Origin: Chloroflexia bacterium | GTDB taxonomy: Bacteria > Chloroflexota > Chloroflexia > Thermomicrobiales > UBA6265 | DNA: 10,964 bases | Direction: 5' to 3' | Assembly: GCA_013696525.1 (NCBI GenBank) | Contig: JACCYK010000185.1 | Span: forward strand, 1 to 10,964 | Shown here: in pieces, positions 1 to 6,339 of the stretch | How the letters are laid out: every line of letters starts with the position of its first letter | Position numbering within the stretch: position 1 is the first letter of the stretch | Program-made: the position numbers and the translations under genes | The notes under the pieces: generated by a model | Database searches by the model: none | What the model was told of the DNA's origin: nothing | The model's input: the letters and a program-made list of their open reading frames with translations, nothing else

Positions 1-2
1 AT

Positions 3-626
3 CCACGGTTCCGTCGCTTCATCGACGAGGTCAACACCATCCGCACATCCAGCGCCGGCGCCACGGCCACGATCGGCGCCATTCGACCGCGATTTGCCGA
101 GCTTTTAGCCGCCGACGACTGGCTACCCGCCATCTACCAGCAACCAGTCGCCAAGAGCGGCATGGGCTCCGGGATCGGCACCTGGCTACTCTACCGGGCG
201 GGGGATGGCGGCTTGGCTCTGACGGCCCTCGTGGTCCCGCCCGGCGCCGCCACCCCCGTCCATGATCACCTCGCCTGGGGATTGGTCGGCCTCTACCGCG
301 GGGACCAAGATGAAGAAGTGTTCATTCGCCTGGACGACGGGTCGGCGCCGGACCACGCCGACCTCGCGCTGGCGGAACGACGGGCGCTCAAGCCCGGCGA
401 TTTCTACGAGCTGCTCCCGGAAACGGACATCCACCGGGTGACGACCACCTCGGACGTTACCTCCGTCTCACTTCACCTGCTCGGCAACGACAACGGCTGC
501 ATCTGGCGCCATCAGTTCACCCCGGAAACGCACCGGGTCGAGCCCTTCAAGTCCGGGTACGTCAACGTCGATTGTGAGACGAACGAGGTCGTTGCTGAGC
601 AAACGGGTCGCGAGGCGCTGGACTAA
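3..626 (+). CDS. Cysteine dioxygenase-like cupin enzyme (5' partial)
   Basis: Seen: the frame is open from the first full codon (position 3) to the TAA at 624-626, giving 207 visible residues. The first ATG, at 162, lies mid-domain, so the true start is before the window. A cupin-type metal site is visible as PVHDH (His87 and His89 in visible numbering) with a later His144 in ETDIHRV. This HxH...H pattern is that of cysteine dioxygenase and related thiol dioxygenases, which use a three-His iron site. Known: the family oxidises a thiol such as cysteine to the sulfinic acid with O2, in the cytoplasm. The cysteine of the mammalian Cys-Tyr cofactor is absent near the HxH motif, as is common in bacteria. 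Visible length fits the roughly 190-210 residue bacterial members, so few residues are missing. Inference: the substrate is unknown. The gene ends 9 bp from livF, convergent, so the two are not co-transcribed. Confidence 0.8.
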   Translation, partial: PRFRRFIDEVNTIRTSSAGATATIGAIRPRFAELLAADDWLPAIYQQPVAKSGMGSGIGTWLLYRAGDGGLALTALVVPPGAATPVHDHLAWGLVGLYRGDQDEEVFIRLDDGSAPDHADLALAERRALKPGDFYELLPETDIHRVTTTSDVTSVSLHLLGNDNGCIWRHQFTPETHRVEPFKSGYVNVDCETNEVVAEQTGREALD

Positions 627-635
627 GCGTCCACC

Positions 636-1358
636 TCAATCCTCGCCCAGGTACGCTTTGCGCACCATCTCGTTCTGCCGCAGGGCGGCCGCGCTGTCGG
701 CCAGGACGATATGCCCGGTCTGGATGACGTAGCCGCGGTTGGCGACGGCCAGCGCCATCAGGGCGTTTTGCTCCACGAGCAGCACGGTCATCCCCAGCTT
801 GTTGATGTCCTTGATCACCCCGAAGATGGCTTCGACCATCAACGGCGCCAGTCCCATCGACGGCTCGTCGAGCAACAGGAGCGTCGGCTTCGCCATCAGG
901 GCGCGCCCGATCGCCAGCATCTGCTGCTCGCCGCCGGACATCGTCCCGGCTTGCTGGTTGACCCGTTCTTGGAGGCGGGGGAAGAGCGTGAACACCCGCT
1001 CCATGTCGGCGGCATCGACCCGGCCGAGGGTGAAGGCGCCCATTTCGAGGTTCTCCCGCACCGTCATCCGGGAAAAGACGCGGCGCCCTTCCGGGGCATG
1101 GGCGACGCCCATCGCCGCCACCTTGTGCGCCGGCTGGTTGCCAATCTGACGATCGAAGAGGGAGACGGTGCCCCGTCGCGGATGGAGCAACCCGGAGATC
1201 GTTTTCAGCGTCGTGCTCTTGCCCGCCCCGTTCGACCCGATCAGGGTAACGATCTCACCCTGGTTGACGGTGATCGAGACGCCCTTCAAGGCATGGATAT
1301 GGCCATAGTAGGTATGGACGTCATGCAGGTCGAGCATTGGTTGGGGAGCGGTCATCAC
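636..1358 (-). CDS. livF: Branched-chain amino acid ABC transporter ATP-binding protein LivF
   Basis: Cytoplasmic ATPase, second nucleotide-binding subunit of a HAAT-family importer, 240 residues, the usual LivF length. Seen: Walker A GSNGAGKS (about 41-48), a PEGRRVF segment (89-95) typical of LivF, ABC signature SGGEQ (141-145) and Walker B LLLLDEP (160-166). LLVEQNA follows where other ABC ATPases carry the switch histidine; the Glu-Gln form is normal in LivF. The start is a choice between GTG (1358) and the adjoining ATG (1355), which read as consecutive first codons. A GGGGGAG stretch lies 5 or 8 nt upstream. The livG stop codon is embedded in this start (GTGATGA), so translation of livF is probably coupled to livG. 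It is the last gene of the operon. No clear terminator fits in the 9 bp before the convergent neighbour. Identity is firm; substrate is not defined by the ATPase. Confidence 0.95.
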   Translation of the reverse strand: MMTAPQPMLDLHDVHTYYGHIHALKGVSITVNQGEIVTLIGSNGAGKSTTLKTISGLLHPRRGTVSLFDRQIGNQPAHKVAAMGVAHAPEGRRVFSRMTVRENLEMGAFTLGRVDAADMERVFTLFPRLQERVNQQAGTMSGGEQQMLAIGRALMAKPTLLLLDEPSMGLAPLMVEAIFGVIKDINKLGMTVLLVEQNALMALAVANRGYVIQTGHIVLADSAAALRQNEMVRKAYLGED

Positions 1359-2257
1359 GGCCGCTCCCCCGCCTCGGCCGCGATCGCCACGGTGACTCCT
1401 TCCGGCGGTTGGGAAGCGATCGCCGCCGCGCCGGCGCCCAGGTAGGCTTCGATCACCGCTGGGTCGCGCTGGACCTGGCTGGCGGTGCCGTCGGCGATCT
1501 TGACGCCGTGATCGAGGACGGCGACCTGGTCGGAAATGCCCATCACCACCTTCATGTCATGCTCGATCAGCAGGATCGTCAAGTTGAGGTCGCGTCGCAT
1601 CTGATCGATGAACTTCGTCATCCGGGCCGTTTCCAGCGGGTTCATGCCGGCGGTCGGCTCGTCCAGTAAGAGCAAGGTTGGCTGGCTGGCCAGCGCCCGC
1701 GCGATCTCGAGCCGCCGTTGGTCACCGTAGGACAGGTTCTTCGAGGTGACGGCGCCCTGGCCGCCGAGGCCGACGTAGGCAAGCAGCTCCCTCGCTTTGA
1801 CCCGCGCCTCGTGCTCCTCTCGCACCACCCCGGGCGTCCGCAGCACCATCTGCACCACATTGGCCTTGAGCCGGGAATGCATGCCGACCAGCACATTGTC
1901 CAGGGCCGACATGTTGGCAAAGAGCCGGATGTTCTGGAACGTGCGGGCAATGCCGCGAGCGGTCACCTCGTCCGGCCGCAACGCCTCTTGACCAAAGATG
2001 CCGCGGCCGCCGTAGATTGGCTCCCCGCCGAAGATGATGTCCCCCGCGCTCGGTTTGTAGATACCGGCGACCATGTTGAAGAAGGTCGTCTTGCCGGCCC
2101 CATTGGGACCGATCAACCCGGCGATCGCCCCCCGCGGGATCGCCAGGTCGACATTGTCGACCGCGACCAAGCCGCCAAACCGCTTCGTCACGCCGCGGGC
2201 AACCAAAACCAGCTCCGCCACCGGGGTCGGCATGACCGCATCAGCCCGGGCGCTCAT
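1355..2257 (-). CDS. livG: Branched-chain amino acid ABC transporter ATP-binding protein LivG
   Basis: Cytoplasmic ATPase that pairs with LivF to drive import through LivH/LivM. 300 residues. Seen: Walker A GPNGAGKT (50-57), the LivG-type signature LSYGDQRRLEIARALA (175-190), Walker B LLLLDEP (195-201) and the switch histidine in LLIEHDMKVV (His233). The segment GIARTFQNIRLF (102-113) is characteristic of LivG. After the normal family end (VIEAYLG, about 268-274) there is a 26-residue Ala-rich tail, low complexity and probably unstructured. The ATG at 2257 overlaps the livM stop by 4 nt (ATGA), with GGGAGA about 6 nt upstream. Met9 is a possible alternative start just before the conserved domain. 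The overlaps on both sides mark it as a tightly coupled member of the operon. Confidence 0.95.
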   Translation of the reverse strand: MSARADAVMPTPVAELVLVARGVTKRFGGLVAVDNVDLAIPRGAIAGLIGPNGAGKTTFFNMVAGIYKPSAGDIIFGGEPIYGGRGIFGQEALRPDEVTARGIARTFQNIRLFANMSALDNVLVGMHSRLKANVVQMVLRTPGVVREEHEARVKARELLAYVGLGGQGAVTSKNLSYGDQRRLEIARALASQPTLLLLDEPTAGMNPLETARMTKFIDQMRRDLNLTILLIEHDMKVVMGISDQVAVLDHGVKIADGTASQVQRDPAVIEAYLGAGAAAIASQPPEGVTVAIAAEAGERP

Positions 2258-3459
2258 GCCCGCTCTCCCGCGCTGGGCTCGTCGTCCTGCCGCACGTCGT
2301 ACATCTCTTGTTGCTCCTGAACGGTGATGTCCTGATCTTCCGGCCGCATCTCCGCCGCCCGCTGGCGACTGGGGAACAAACCGCCGGGACGGAGGACCAT
2401 CATCAAGACGAGGGCCAGGCCGAAGATCAAGAAGCGGTCCGATTGCAGATCGTGCTCACGCAGGAAATCGAGGTTGAGCCGGTCCCCGATCCAGTGCAGC
2501 GGCGCGTTCAGCTCATCGGCCAGCACCCGGTCGAACGACTGGATCAGGAAGCCGCCGATGATCACGCCGTAAATGTTCCCCAGGCCGCCCAGGATCACCA
2601 TGGCGAGGATGATGATCGAGGTCGAGAATTGGACCTGGTCGGGATAGACCACCGTGATATAGCCGCCGTAGATCGAGCCGGCGAAGCCCGAGAAGGAGGC
2701 GCCGAGGGCGAACGCCCAGAGCTTGGTCCGGACCAGGTTGACCCCCATGCTGGAGGCCGCGACCTCGTCTTCCCGCACCGCCTGCCAGGCCCGGCCGAGG
2801 CGTGATTTGTAGACCCGATTGATGATGAACAGGGAGAGTACCCCGACCGCCACCACCAACCAATACCAGTTGTCGAGATCGCCGGAGGAGAAATTAATTG
2901 AGTTTCCGCCCGGCAACGGAATCGACGGCGGCCGCGCGATTTGGCCGATGCCGTTCGGACCGCCGGTGATCGCGGCCGCATTGATAAAGAAATCAGGCAC
3001 GATTTCGCCGAAGCCGAGGGTGACGATCGCCAAATAATCGCCGCGCAAGCGAAGGGTCGGCGCCCCGATCAAGACGCCAAAGACCGCCGCCAGCACCCAG
3101 CCCACCGCCATCGCCGGCCAGAACCCCTGGAAGAACTCCGGGATCCATCCGTTCTGGACGAAGACGCTGCTGGGAGAGGTCAGGAAGGCGCAAGAATAGG
3201 CGCCGATAACGAAGAACGCGACATAGCCGAGGTCGAGCAGACCGGCATAGCCGACAACGATGTTGAGCCCCATTGCCAGGATGATGAAGACGAAGATGGG
3301 GATCCAAGAGCCGAGCCGGTTGATGCCGAGGGCACTATCGACGAAGGGAACCAGCGCCAGGGCGATGATGCCGAGGATCAGCCACAACCGCTCACGCCAC
3401 GCCTGGCGCTGGTCGGCGTCGTCCTCCCATGTCGTGGATGCCGCGGGCGTCGAAACCAT
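2254..3459 (-). CDS. livM: Branched-chain amino acid ABC transporter permease LivM
   Basis: Integral membrane subunit forming half of the translocation path with LivH. 401 residues. Seen: a charged cytoplasmic N-terminus (about 1-24), then hydrophobic segments from residue 25. The LivM hallmark follows, GLNIVVGYAGLLDLGYVAFF (64-83), then RLRGDYLAIVTLGFGEI (137-153). An EAA-like loop, GRAWQAVREDEVAASSMGVN (222-241), is expected to contact the ATPases. A hydrophobic core GGLGNIYGVIIGGF (291-304) and a final helix ending at LRPGGLFPS (356-364) complete the permease. A strongly acidic tail of about 37 residues follows and is longer than in E. coli-type LivM; it is probably cytoplasmic and of unknown role. 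The ATG at 3459 has AGGAG about 6 nt upstream. It lies 33 bp downstream of livH and overlaps livG by 4 nt. Confidence 0.94.
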   Translation of the reverse strand: MVSTPAASTTWEDDADQRQAWRERLWLILGIIALALVPFVDSALGINRLGSWIPIFVFIILAMGLNIVVGYAGLLDLGYVAFFVIGAYSCAFLTSPSSVFVQNGWIPEFFQGFWPAMAVGWVLAAVFGVLIGAPTLRLRGDYLAIVTLGFGEIVPDFFINAAAITGGPNGIGQIARPPSIPLPGGNSINFSSGDLDNWYWLVVAVGVLSLFIINRVYKSRLGRAWQAVREDEVAASSMGVNLVRTKLWAFALGASFSGFAGSIYGGYITVVYPDQVQFSTSIIILAMVILGGLGNIYGVIIGGFLIQSFDRVLADELNAPLHWIGDRLNLDFLREHDLQSDRFLIFGLALVLMMVLRPGGLFPSRQRAAEMRPEDQDITVQEQQEMYDVRQDDEPSAGERA

Positions 3460-3492
3460 TCGGATCTCCTGCCCCGGGCCGGCCCGGTGTGG

Positions 3493-4467
3493 CTAGGCGC
3501 GATCGGGAACCTGCTCGCCGAGCAATCCGGACGGCCGGAAGACCAACACCAGGATCAGCAAGCCGAAGATGACGGTCGGAGTCCACTGGGCGCCCCATTC
3601 CGGGATGAACTGGCGGATGAAGCCGTCACTCATCGCCCAGATGATGCCGATCAGGAAGCCGCCCAACACCGCACCGCTCAGATTCCCAATACCGCCCAGC
3701 ACCGCCGCCGTGAAGGCGAAGAGCCCGTACTGGAAACCCATCTGGAAGCGAGCACTATTGAGGTAGTAGACCGCGATCATGCCGGCCGCCCCGGCGAGGG
3801 CGCCGCCGATCAGGAACGCCGTCCCGATCGTGCGATTGACGTCGATCCCCATCAAGGCCGCCGCCTCGCGGTCTTGGGCCGTGGCCCGCATCGCCGCCCC
3901 GGTCCGGGTCCGATAGACGAACCAGCTCAGGCCGATCAGGATCGGGATCGTCACCAGGACGACGAGGAAATCAATCAACCGGACCCGGAGGTTCGTGTCG
4001 AGGCCAAACCAGGCGGTCAAGATGTTGAGGCTTCGGATTTCGAGCGGAATGACCGCTTCCGGCGTCACCGGGTTTGAGCCGCGCCAGTAGATGGCGATAT
4101 TCTGGAGAATGAAGCTAAAGCCGATGGCGGCGATCAGGGGCGCCAGCCGGGGGGCGTTGCGCAGCCGACGATAGGCGACGCGATCGATGAAATAGTTGAT
4201 GCCGCCACTAAACGCCATCGCCGCCAACAGTGCTAGGGCGAGCGCGCCGACCACGGCGACGGTGGCCGACTCCGAGGTGACGCCGACCCACAACACGACC
4301 TGCATCGTGAAGAAGGCCCCCATCATGAATACTTCGCCGTGGGCGAAGTTAATCAACTCGACAATGCCGTAGACAAGCGTGTAGCCGAGCGCGATGAGGG
4401 CAATCATCGCGCCATAGGTGATGCCGATGATGAGTATCTGGAGAAAGAGATCGAGGTTGAAATCCAC
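3493..4467 (-). CDS. livH: Branched-chain amino acid ABC transporter permease LivH
   Basis: Membrane permease, partner of LivM. Seen: LGYTLVYGIVELINFAHGEV followed by FMMGAF (about residues 27-52), the most diagnostic LivH motif. An EAA-like loop, GAAMRATAQDREAAALMGID (about 190-209), precedes the C-terminal helices containing AVLGGIGNLSGAVLGGFLIG and the end VFRPSGLLGE. Start choice: the longest reading begins at a GTG at 4485 with no ribosome site before it. The GTG at 4467 has AGGA at 4474-4477 with a 6 nt spacer. It gives an N-terminus MDFNLDLFLQ that matches the short lead-in usual for LivH, so I chose 4467 (324 residues). It follows livK after a 166 bp intercistronic stretch containing two hairpins and precedes livM by 33 bp. 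Function is confident; the start is likely but unproven. Confidence 0.93.
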   Translation of the reverse strand: MDFNLDLFLQILIIGITYGAMIALIALGYTLVYGIVELINFAHGEVFMMGAFFTMQVVLWVGVTSESATVAVVGALALALLAAMAFSGGINYFIDRVAYRRLRNAPRLAPLIAAIGFSFILQNIAIYWRGSNPVTPEAVIPLEIRSLNILTAWFGLDTNLRVRLIDFLVVLVTIPILIGLSWFVYRTRTGAAMRATAQDREAAALMGIDVNRTIGTAFLIGGALAGAAGMIAVYYLNSARFQMGFQYGLFAFTAAVLGGIGNLSGAVLGGFLIGIIWAMSDGFIRQFIPEWGAQWTPTVIFGLLILVLVFRPSGLLGEQVPDRA

Positions 4468-4473
4468 GTTTGT

Positions 4474-4477
4474 TCCT
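4474..4477 (-). promoter_or_regulatory. Ribosome binding site deciding the livH start
   Basis: On the minus strand AGGA is followed by 6 nt (acaaac) and then GTG at 4467. The upstream GTG at 4485 has no purine-rich site at a suitable distance. This supports the shorter LivH N-terminus. Confidence 0.55.
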
Positions 4478-4542
4478 GTCCCCACCCAAACCGACAGTTA
4501 GGTGCAGCGGCGCGCCGGCACGGAACCACCGGCTCGTACTCT

Positions 4543-4563
4543 GAGAGGAACCCGGGTTTCTCC
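4543..4563 (-). other. Second, imperfect hairpin in the livK-livH gap
   Basis: The minus strand reads GAGAAACCCGGGTTCCTC, which can fold as a 7 bp stem with one A-C mismatch around a CCGG loop. It lies 25 bp downstream of the perfect 12 bp hairpin in the transcript. The two in tandem may act together on livK mRNA stability or readthrough. It is weak on its own. Confidence 0.3.
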
Positions 4564-4587
4564 ACCGCCAGTGGACAAATGGCAAGA

Positions 4588-4616
4588 GCGGCGGACCAGA
4601 AACCCTGGTCCGCCGC
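4588..4616 (-). terminator. Intercistronic hairpin between livK and livH
   Basis: Seen: a perfect 12 bp inverted repeat (4588-4599 with 4605-4616), GC-rich, around a 5 nt loop. It starts 17 nt past the livK stop. It is not followed by a true U-tract on the minus strand (only CTCTTG...ATTT). Inference: because livHMGF lie downstream with no obvious promoter of their own, this is more likely a partial terminator or an mRNA-stabilising 3' structure than a full stop. Such structures are a known way to make more binding protein than membrane components in ABC importers. Confidence 0.6.
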
Positions 4617-4633
4617 GATGCGGCTTGCCGGCG

Positions 4634-6007
4634 TTAGGCGACCGGCGGCGCCGCGATCTCTTCGAGGAAGACGATCCCGCCGTCTTGAATTTGGTTGAGA
4701 CTGACGGTCGTGAGTGAGGTGTCACCGGTCTCCAGGAACTCCCAGGTTCCCAGCAAGCCGGCGAAGTTGGTGGTCGAGAACATCGCCTCGAGGATGGCGA
4801 CGCGATCATTGTCCTGGACCTGATCAAGTGCCTGGATCGCGACCACTGCCGCCTCATAGGCGTAGACGGCGTAAGCGTCCGGCTCGTGCCCGAGCAGCTC
4901 CCTGATCCGGGCGTACCACTCGGCGCCCGCCCCCTGGAGCGCGTTCGGCGGCAGGCCGGCGAAGGTCACGTAGGCGTCCTGGGCGGCTTCGCCGGCGCCA
5001 TCGATGAACGCCTGGTTAATCAGGCCGTCGGGACCGATGAAGGTCACCTCCGAGGCCGGCATCACCGACCGCATGTCCTGCAGCAGCTTGCCGGGATTCA
5101 GGTTGGTGATGGCCCCGACATAGATCACGTCCGGCGCGCTGCTGGCGATCGAGGTCATCAACGCCAGGTAGTCCGGGGCGTTCTGGTCGAAGGCTTCGAA
5201 GCCGGCGATGGCGCCGCCCAAGTCCTCAAACGTGTCACGGAAGGCGACCGCCACGCCCCGGCCGTAGAGCTGGTTGTCGTGGAGCACGTAGGCGCTGCTG
5301 AGCCCGGCGTTCTCCACCGCCCAGGCGGCAGCCGCCGGGCCCTGGAGGTCGTCGGCCGGCACCACGCGCATGTAGTTGCGAACGCCGGTGGGGTAGTACC
5401 GATCCGGCTCGCCCTCCTCGTTGTTCGGGGAATCCTTAGTGAGGCCCGGATAGGTGTTCGCCGGCGAGATCATCGCCATCGGCCCGGGATCGGCTTGGTT
5501 CAAGATCGGGATCGAGACGGCGGCGGCGCCCGAGTTGTAGGTCGCGATGTAGACCATCGCATCCGGGTCGTTGACGACGCTGGTCGCGATCTCGGCCTCG
5601 CGGGCCGCGTCCCACGAGCCGTTGTTGGCGGCAATGCCGTCGTCCATCGCGGTGTACTCGATGGCGAAGCCGCCCGCCGCGTTGCCGAAGTCATCCAGGG
5701 CCATCTGCAGCGAGGCCACCATGTCGCCGCCGAGCTGCTCGGAGGCGCCGGTCAGCGGCCAGGACGAGATGAACTTCACCATCCCGAGCTCGGTCTCGGT
5801 GATATGCTCAATGTCGGGATTGCCGATCGACATCGCCCCGTCGGCTTCCGGTGTCGCGTCCTGCGCCGCCGCCGGCACCGCCCGCAGCACCTGGCCGATC
5901 AGGGTCGCCGACAGCCCGATCGCCCCCGCCCGTTGGGCGAACTCGCGGCGGTCGATATTCTGCCGGTGCAACTGGGCGATGAGAGTACCGATTCGATCCT
6001 GGGCCAT
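4634..6007 (-). CDS. livK: Branched-chain amino acid ABC transporter substrate-binding protein LivK, Tat signal
   Basis: Exported solute-binding protein of the Peripla_BP_6 (type I fold) family, capturing a branched-chain amino acid or related solute for LivHMGF. 457 residues. Seen: an N-terminal twin-arginine stretch NIDRREFAQRAGAIGLSATL (about 17-36), then a cleavage-like AVPAAAQ-D near residue 49 and an acidic low-complexity linker. The mature domain follows with VKFISSWPLTGASEQLGGDM (77-96) and VIYVGAITNLNPGKLLQDMR typical of the fold. Start choice: the frame stays open to 6157, but the ATG at 6007 has GGAGG at 6015-6019 with a 7 nt spacer and gives the signal peptide directly. The upstream extension is Arg/Gly-rich and lies in the leader of the predicted promoter. 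The protein has no cysteine, so it cannot be a lipoprotein. First gene of the operon. The exact ligand cannot be read from sequence. Confidence 0.93.
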   Translation of the reverse strand: MAQDRIGTLIAQLHRQNIDRREFAQRAGAIGLSATLIGQVLRAVPAAAQDATPEADGAMSIGNPDIEHITETELGMVKFISSWPLTGASEQLGGDMVASLQMALDDFGNAAGGFAIEYTAMDDGIAANNGSWDAAREAEIATSVVNDPDAMVYIATYNSGAAAVSIPILNQADPGPMAMISPANTYPGLTKDSPNNEEGEPDRYYPTGVRNYMRVVPADDLQGPAAAAWAVENAGLSSAYVLHDNQLYGRGVAVAFRDTFEDLGGAIAGFEAFDQNAPDYLALMTSIASSAPDVIYVGAITNLNPGKLLQDMRSVMPASEVTFIGPDGLINQAFIDGAGEAAQDAYVTFAGLPPNALQGAGAEWYARIRELLGHEPDAYAVYAYEAAVVAIQALDQVQDNDRVAILEAMFSTTNFAGLLGTWEFLETGDTSLTTVSLNQIQDGGIVFLEEIAAPPVA

Positions 6008-6014
6008 GAATGTA

Positions 6015-6019
6015 CCTCC
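6015..6019 (-). promoter_or_regulatory. Shine-Dalgarno site deciding the livK start
   Basis: GGAGG on the minus strand with a 7 nt spacer to the ATG at 6007. It is the strongest ribosome site in the operon and rules in the shorter LivK. Confidence 0.75.
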
Positions 6020-6152
6020 ATACTTTGAACCGCCGCCGCCCCGGTCACCGTTGACGCGGGCGATCTCCCGACCACCCCGATCATTTCTGATCCGAAGACA
6101 CGGCACACGGTCCCGATCGCATGATCCGAAACTCCGCTGGATGCGATGCCGG

Positions 6153-6181
6153 AGCATAGCCTAGGCATCCTGAACTGTCAA
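6153..6181 (-). promoter_or_regulatory. Sigma70-like promoter of the liv operon
   Basis: Seen on the minus strand: TTGACA (6181-6176), a 17 bp spacer, then TATGCT (6158-6153). The -35 is perfect, the spacing optimal and the -10 matches 4 of 6. Transcription would begin near 6146, leaving a leader of about 140 nt before livK. The leader opens with an inverted repeat (6116-6122 with 6141-6147, 7 bp, 18 nt loop) close to the start point. Confidence 0.7.
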
Positions 6182-6325
6182 ACCGAGGCGCAAATTCAAA
6201 ACATCGCGGCGCACTGATCCAAACTGGCGCGTCCTCCCATATCACGTTCAGAGGCCGCGGCCTGACAGCGCATGGCGAATCTTCCGCAACCGGGCGGAGG
6301 GAAGCGATCGCTTTGGGCACAGCTT

Positions 6326-6332
6326 GGAGGAG
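6326..6332 (+). promoter_or_regulatory. Shine-Dalgarno site deciding the ferritin-like gene start
   Basis: GGAGGAG with a 7 nt spacer to the ATG at 6340. It lies inside the extension that would result from the TTG at 6313, which argues against that longer reading. Confidence 0.8.
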
Positions 6333-6339
6333 ACCGCGG

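Larger units (their letters stand above)
6008..6339. other. Divergent intergenic region between livK and the ferritin-like gene
   Basis: This 332 bp non-coding stretch holds the liv promoter and leader and the livK ribosome site. It also carries a 12 bp perfect palindrome (6252-6263, AGGCCGCGGCCT), three copies of TGATCCRAA (6088, 6122, 6215) and the ribosome site of the ferritin-like gene. I could not identify a convincing plus-strand promoter for the ferritin-like gene; the AT-richest spot near 6238-6246 is only a weak candidate. Confidence 0.6.

Noticed and set aside
3474..3487. 14 bp perfect palindrome between livH and livM
   Set aside because: It has no loop or U-tract, sits just upstream of the livM ribosome site in very GC-rich DNA, and is not convincing as a terminator or operator.
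2941..4077. Long plus-strand open frame (378 codons) opposite livM and livH
   Set aside because: Composition is dominated by Asp, Arg, Gln and Pro, typical of antisense shadows in GC-rich DNA. It lies across two certain genes.
4886..6028. Long plus-strand open frame (380 codons) opposite livK
   Set aside because: It is His/Arg/Gly/Val-rich with no recognisable domain and fully antisense to a confident gene.
6008..6157. In-frame 50-residue N-terminal extension of LivK starting at 6157
   Set aside because: It lies in the leader of the predicted promoter, has no ribosome site, is Arg/Gly-rich, and would bury the Tat signal. The ATG at 6007 has a strong GGAGG site.
6313..6339. TTG start 27 bp upstream for the ferritin-like gene
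   Set aside because: The extension contains the Shine-Dalgarno site of the ATG at 6340, which gives a normal Tat signal.
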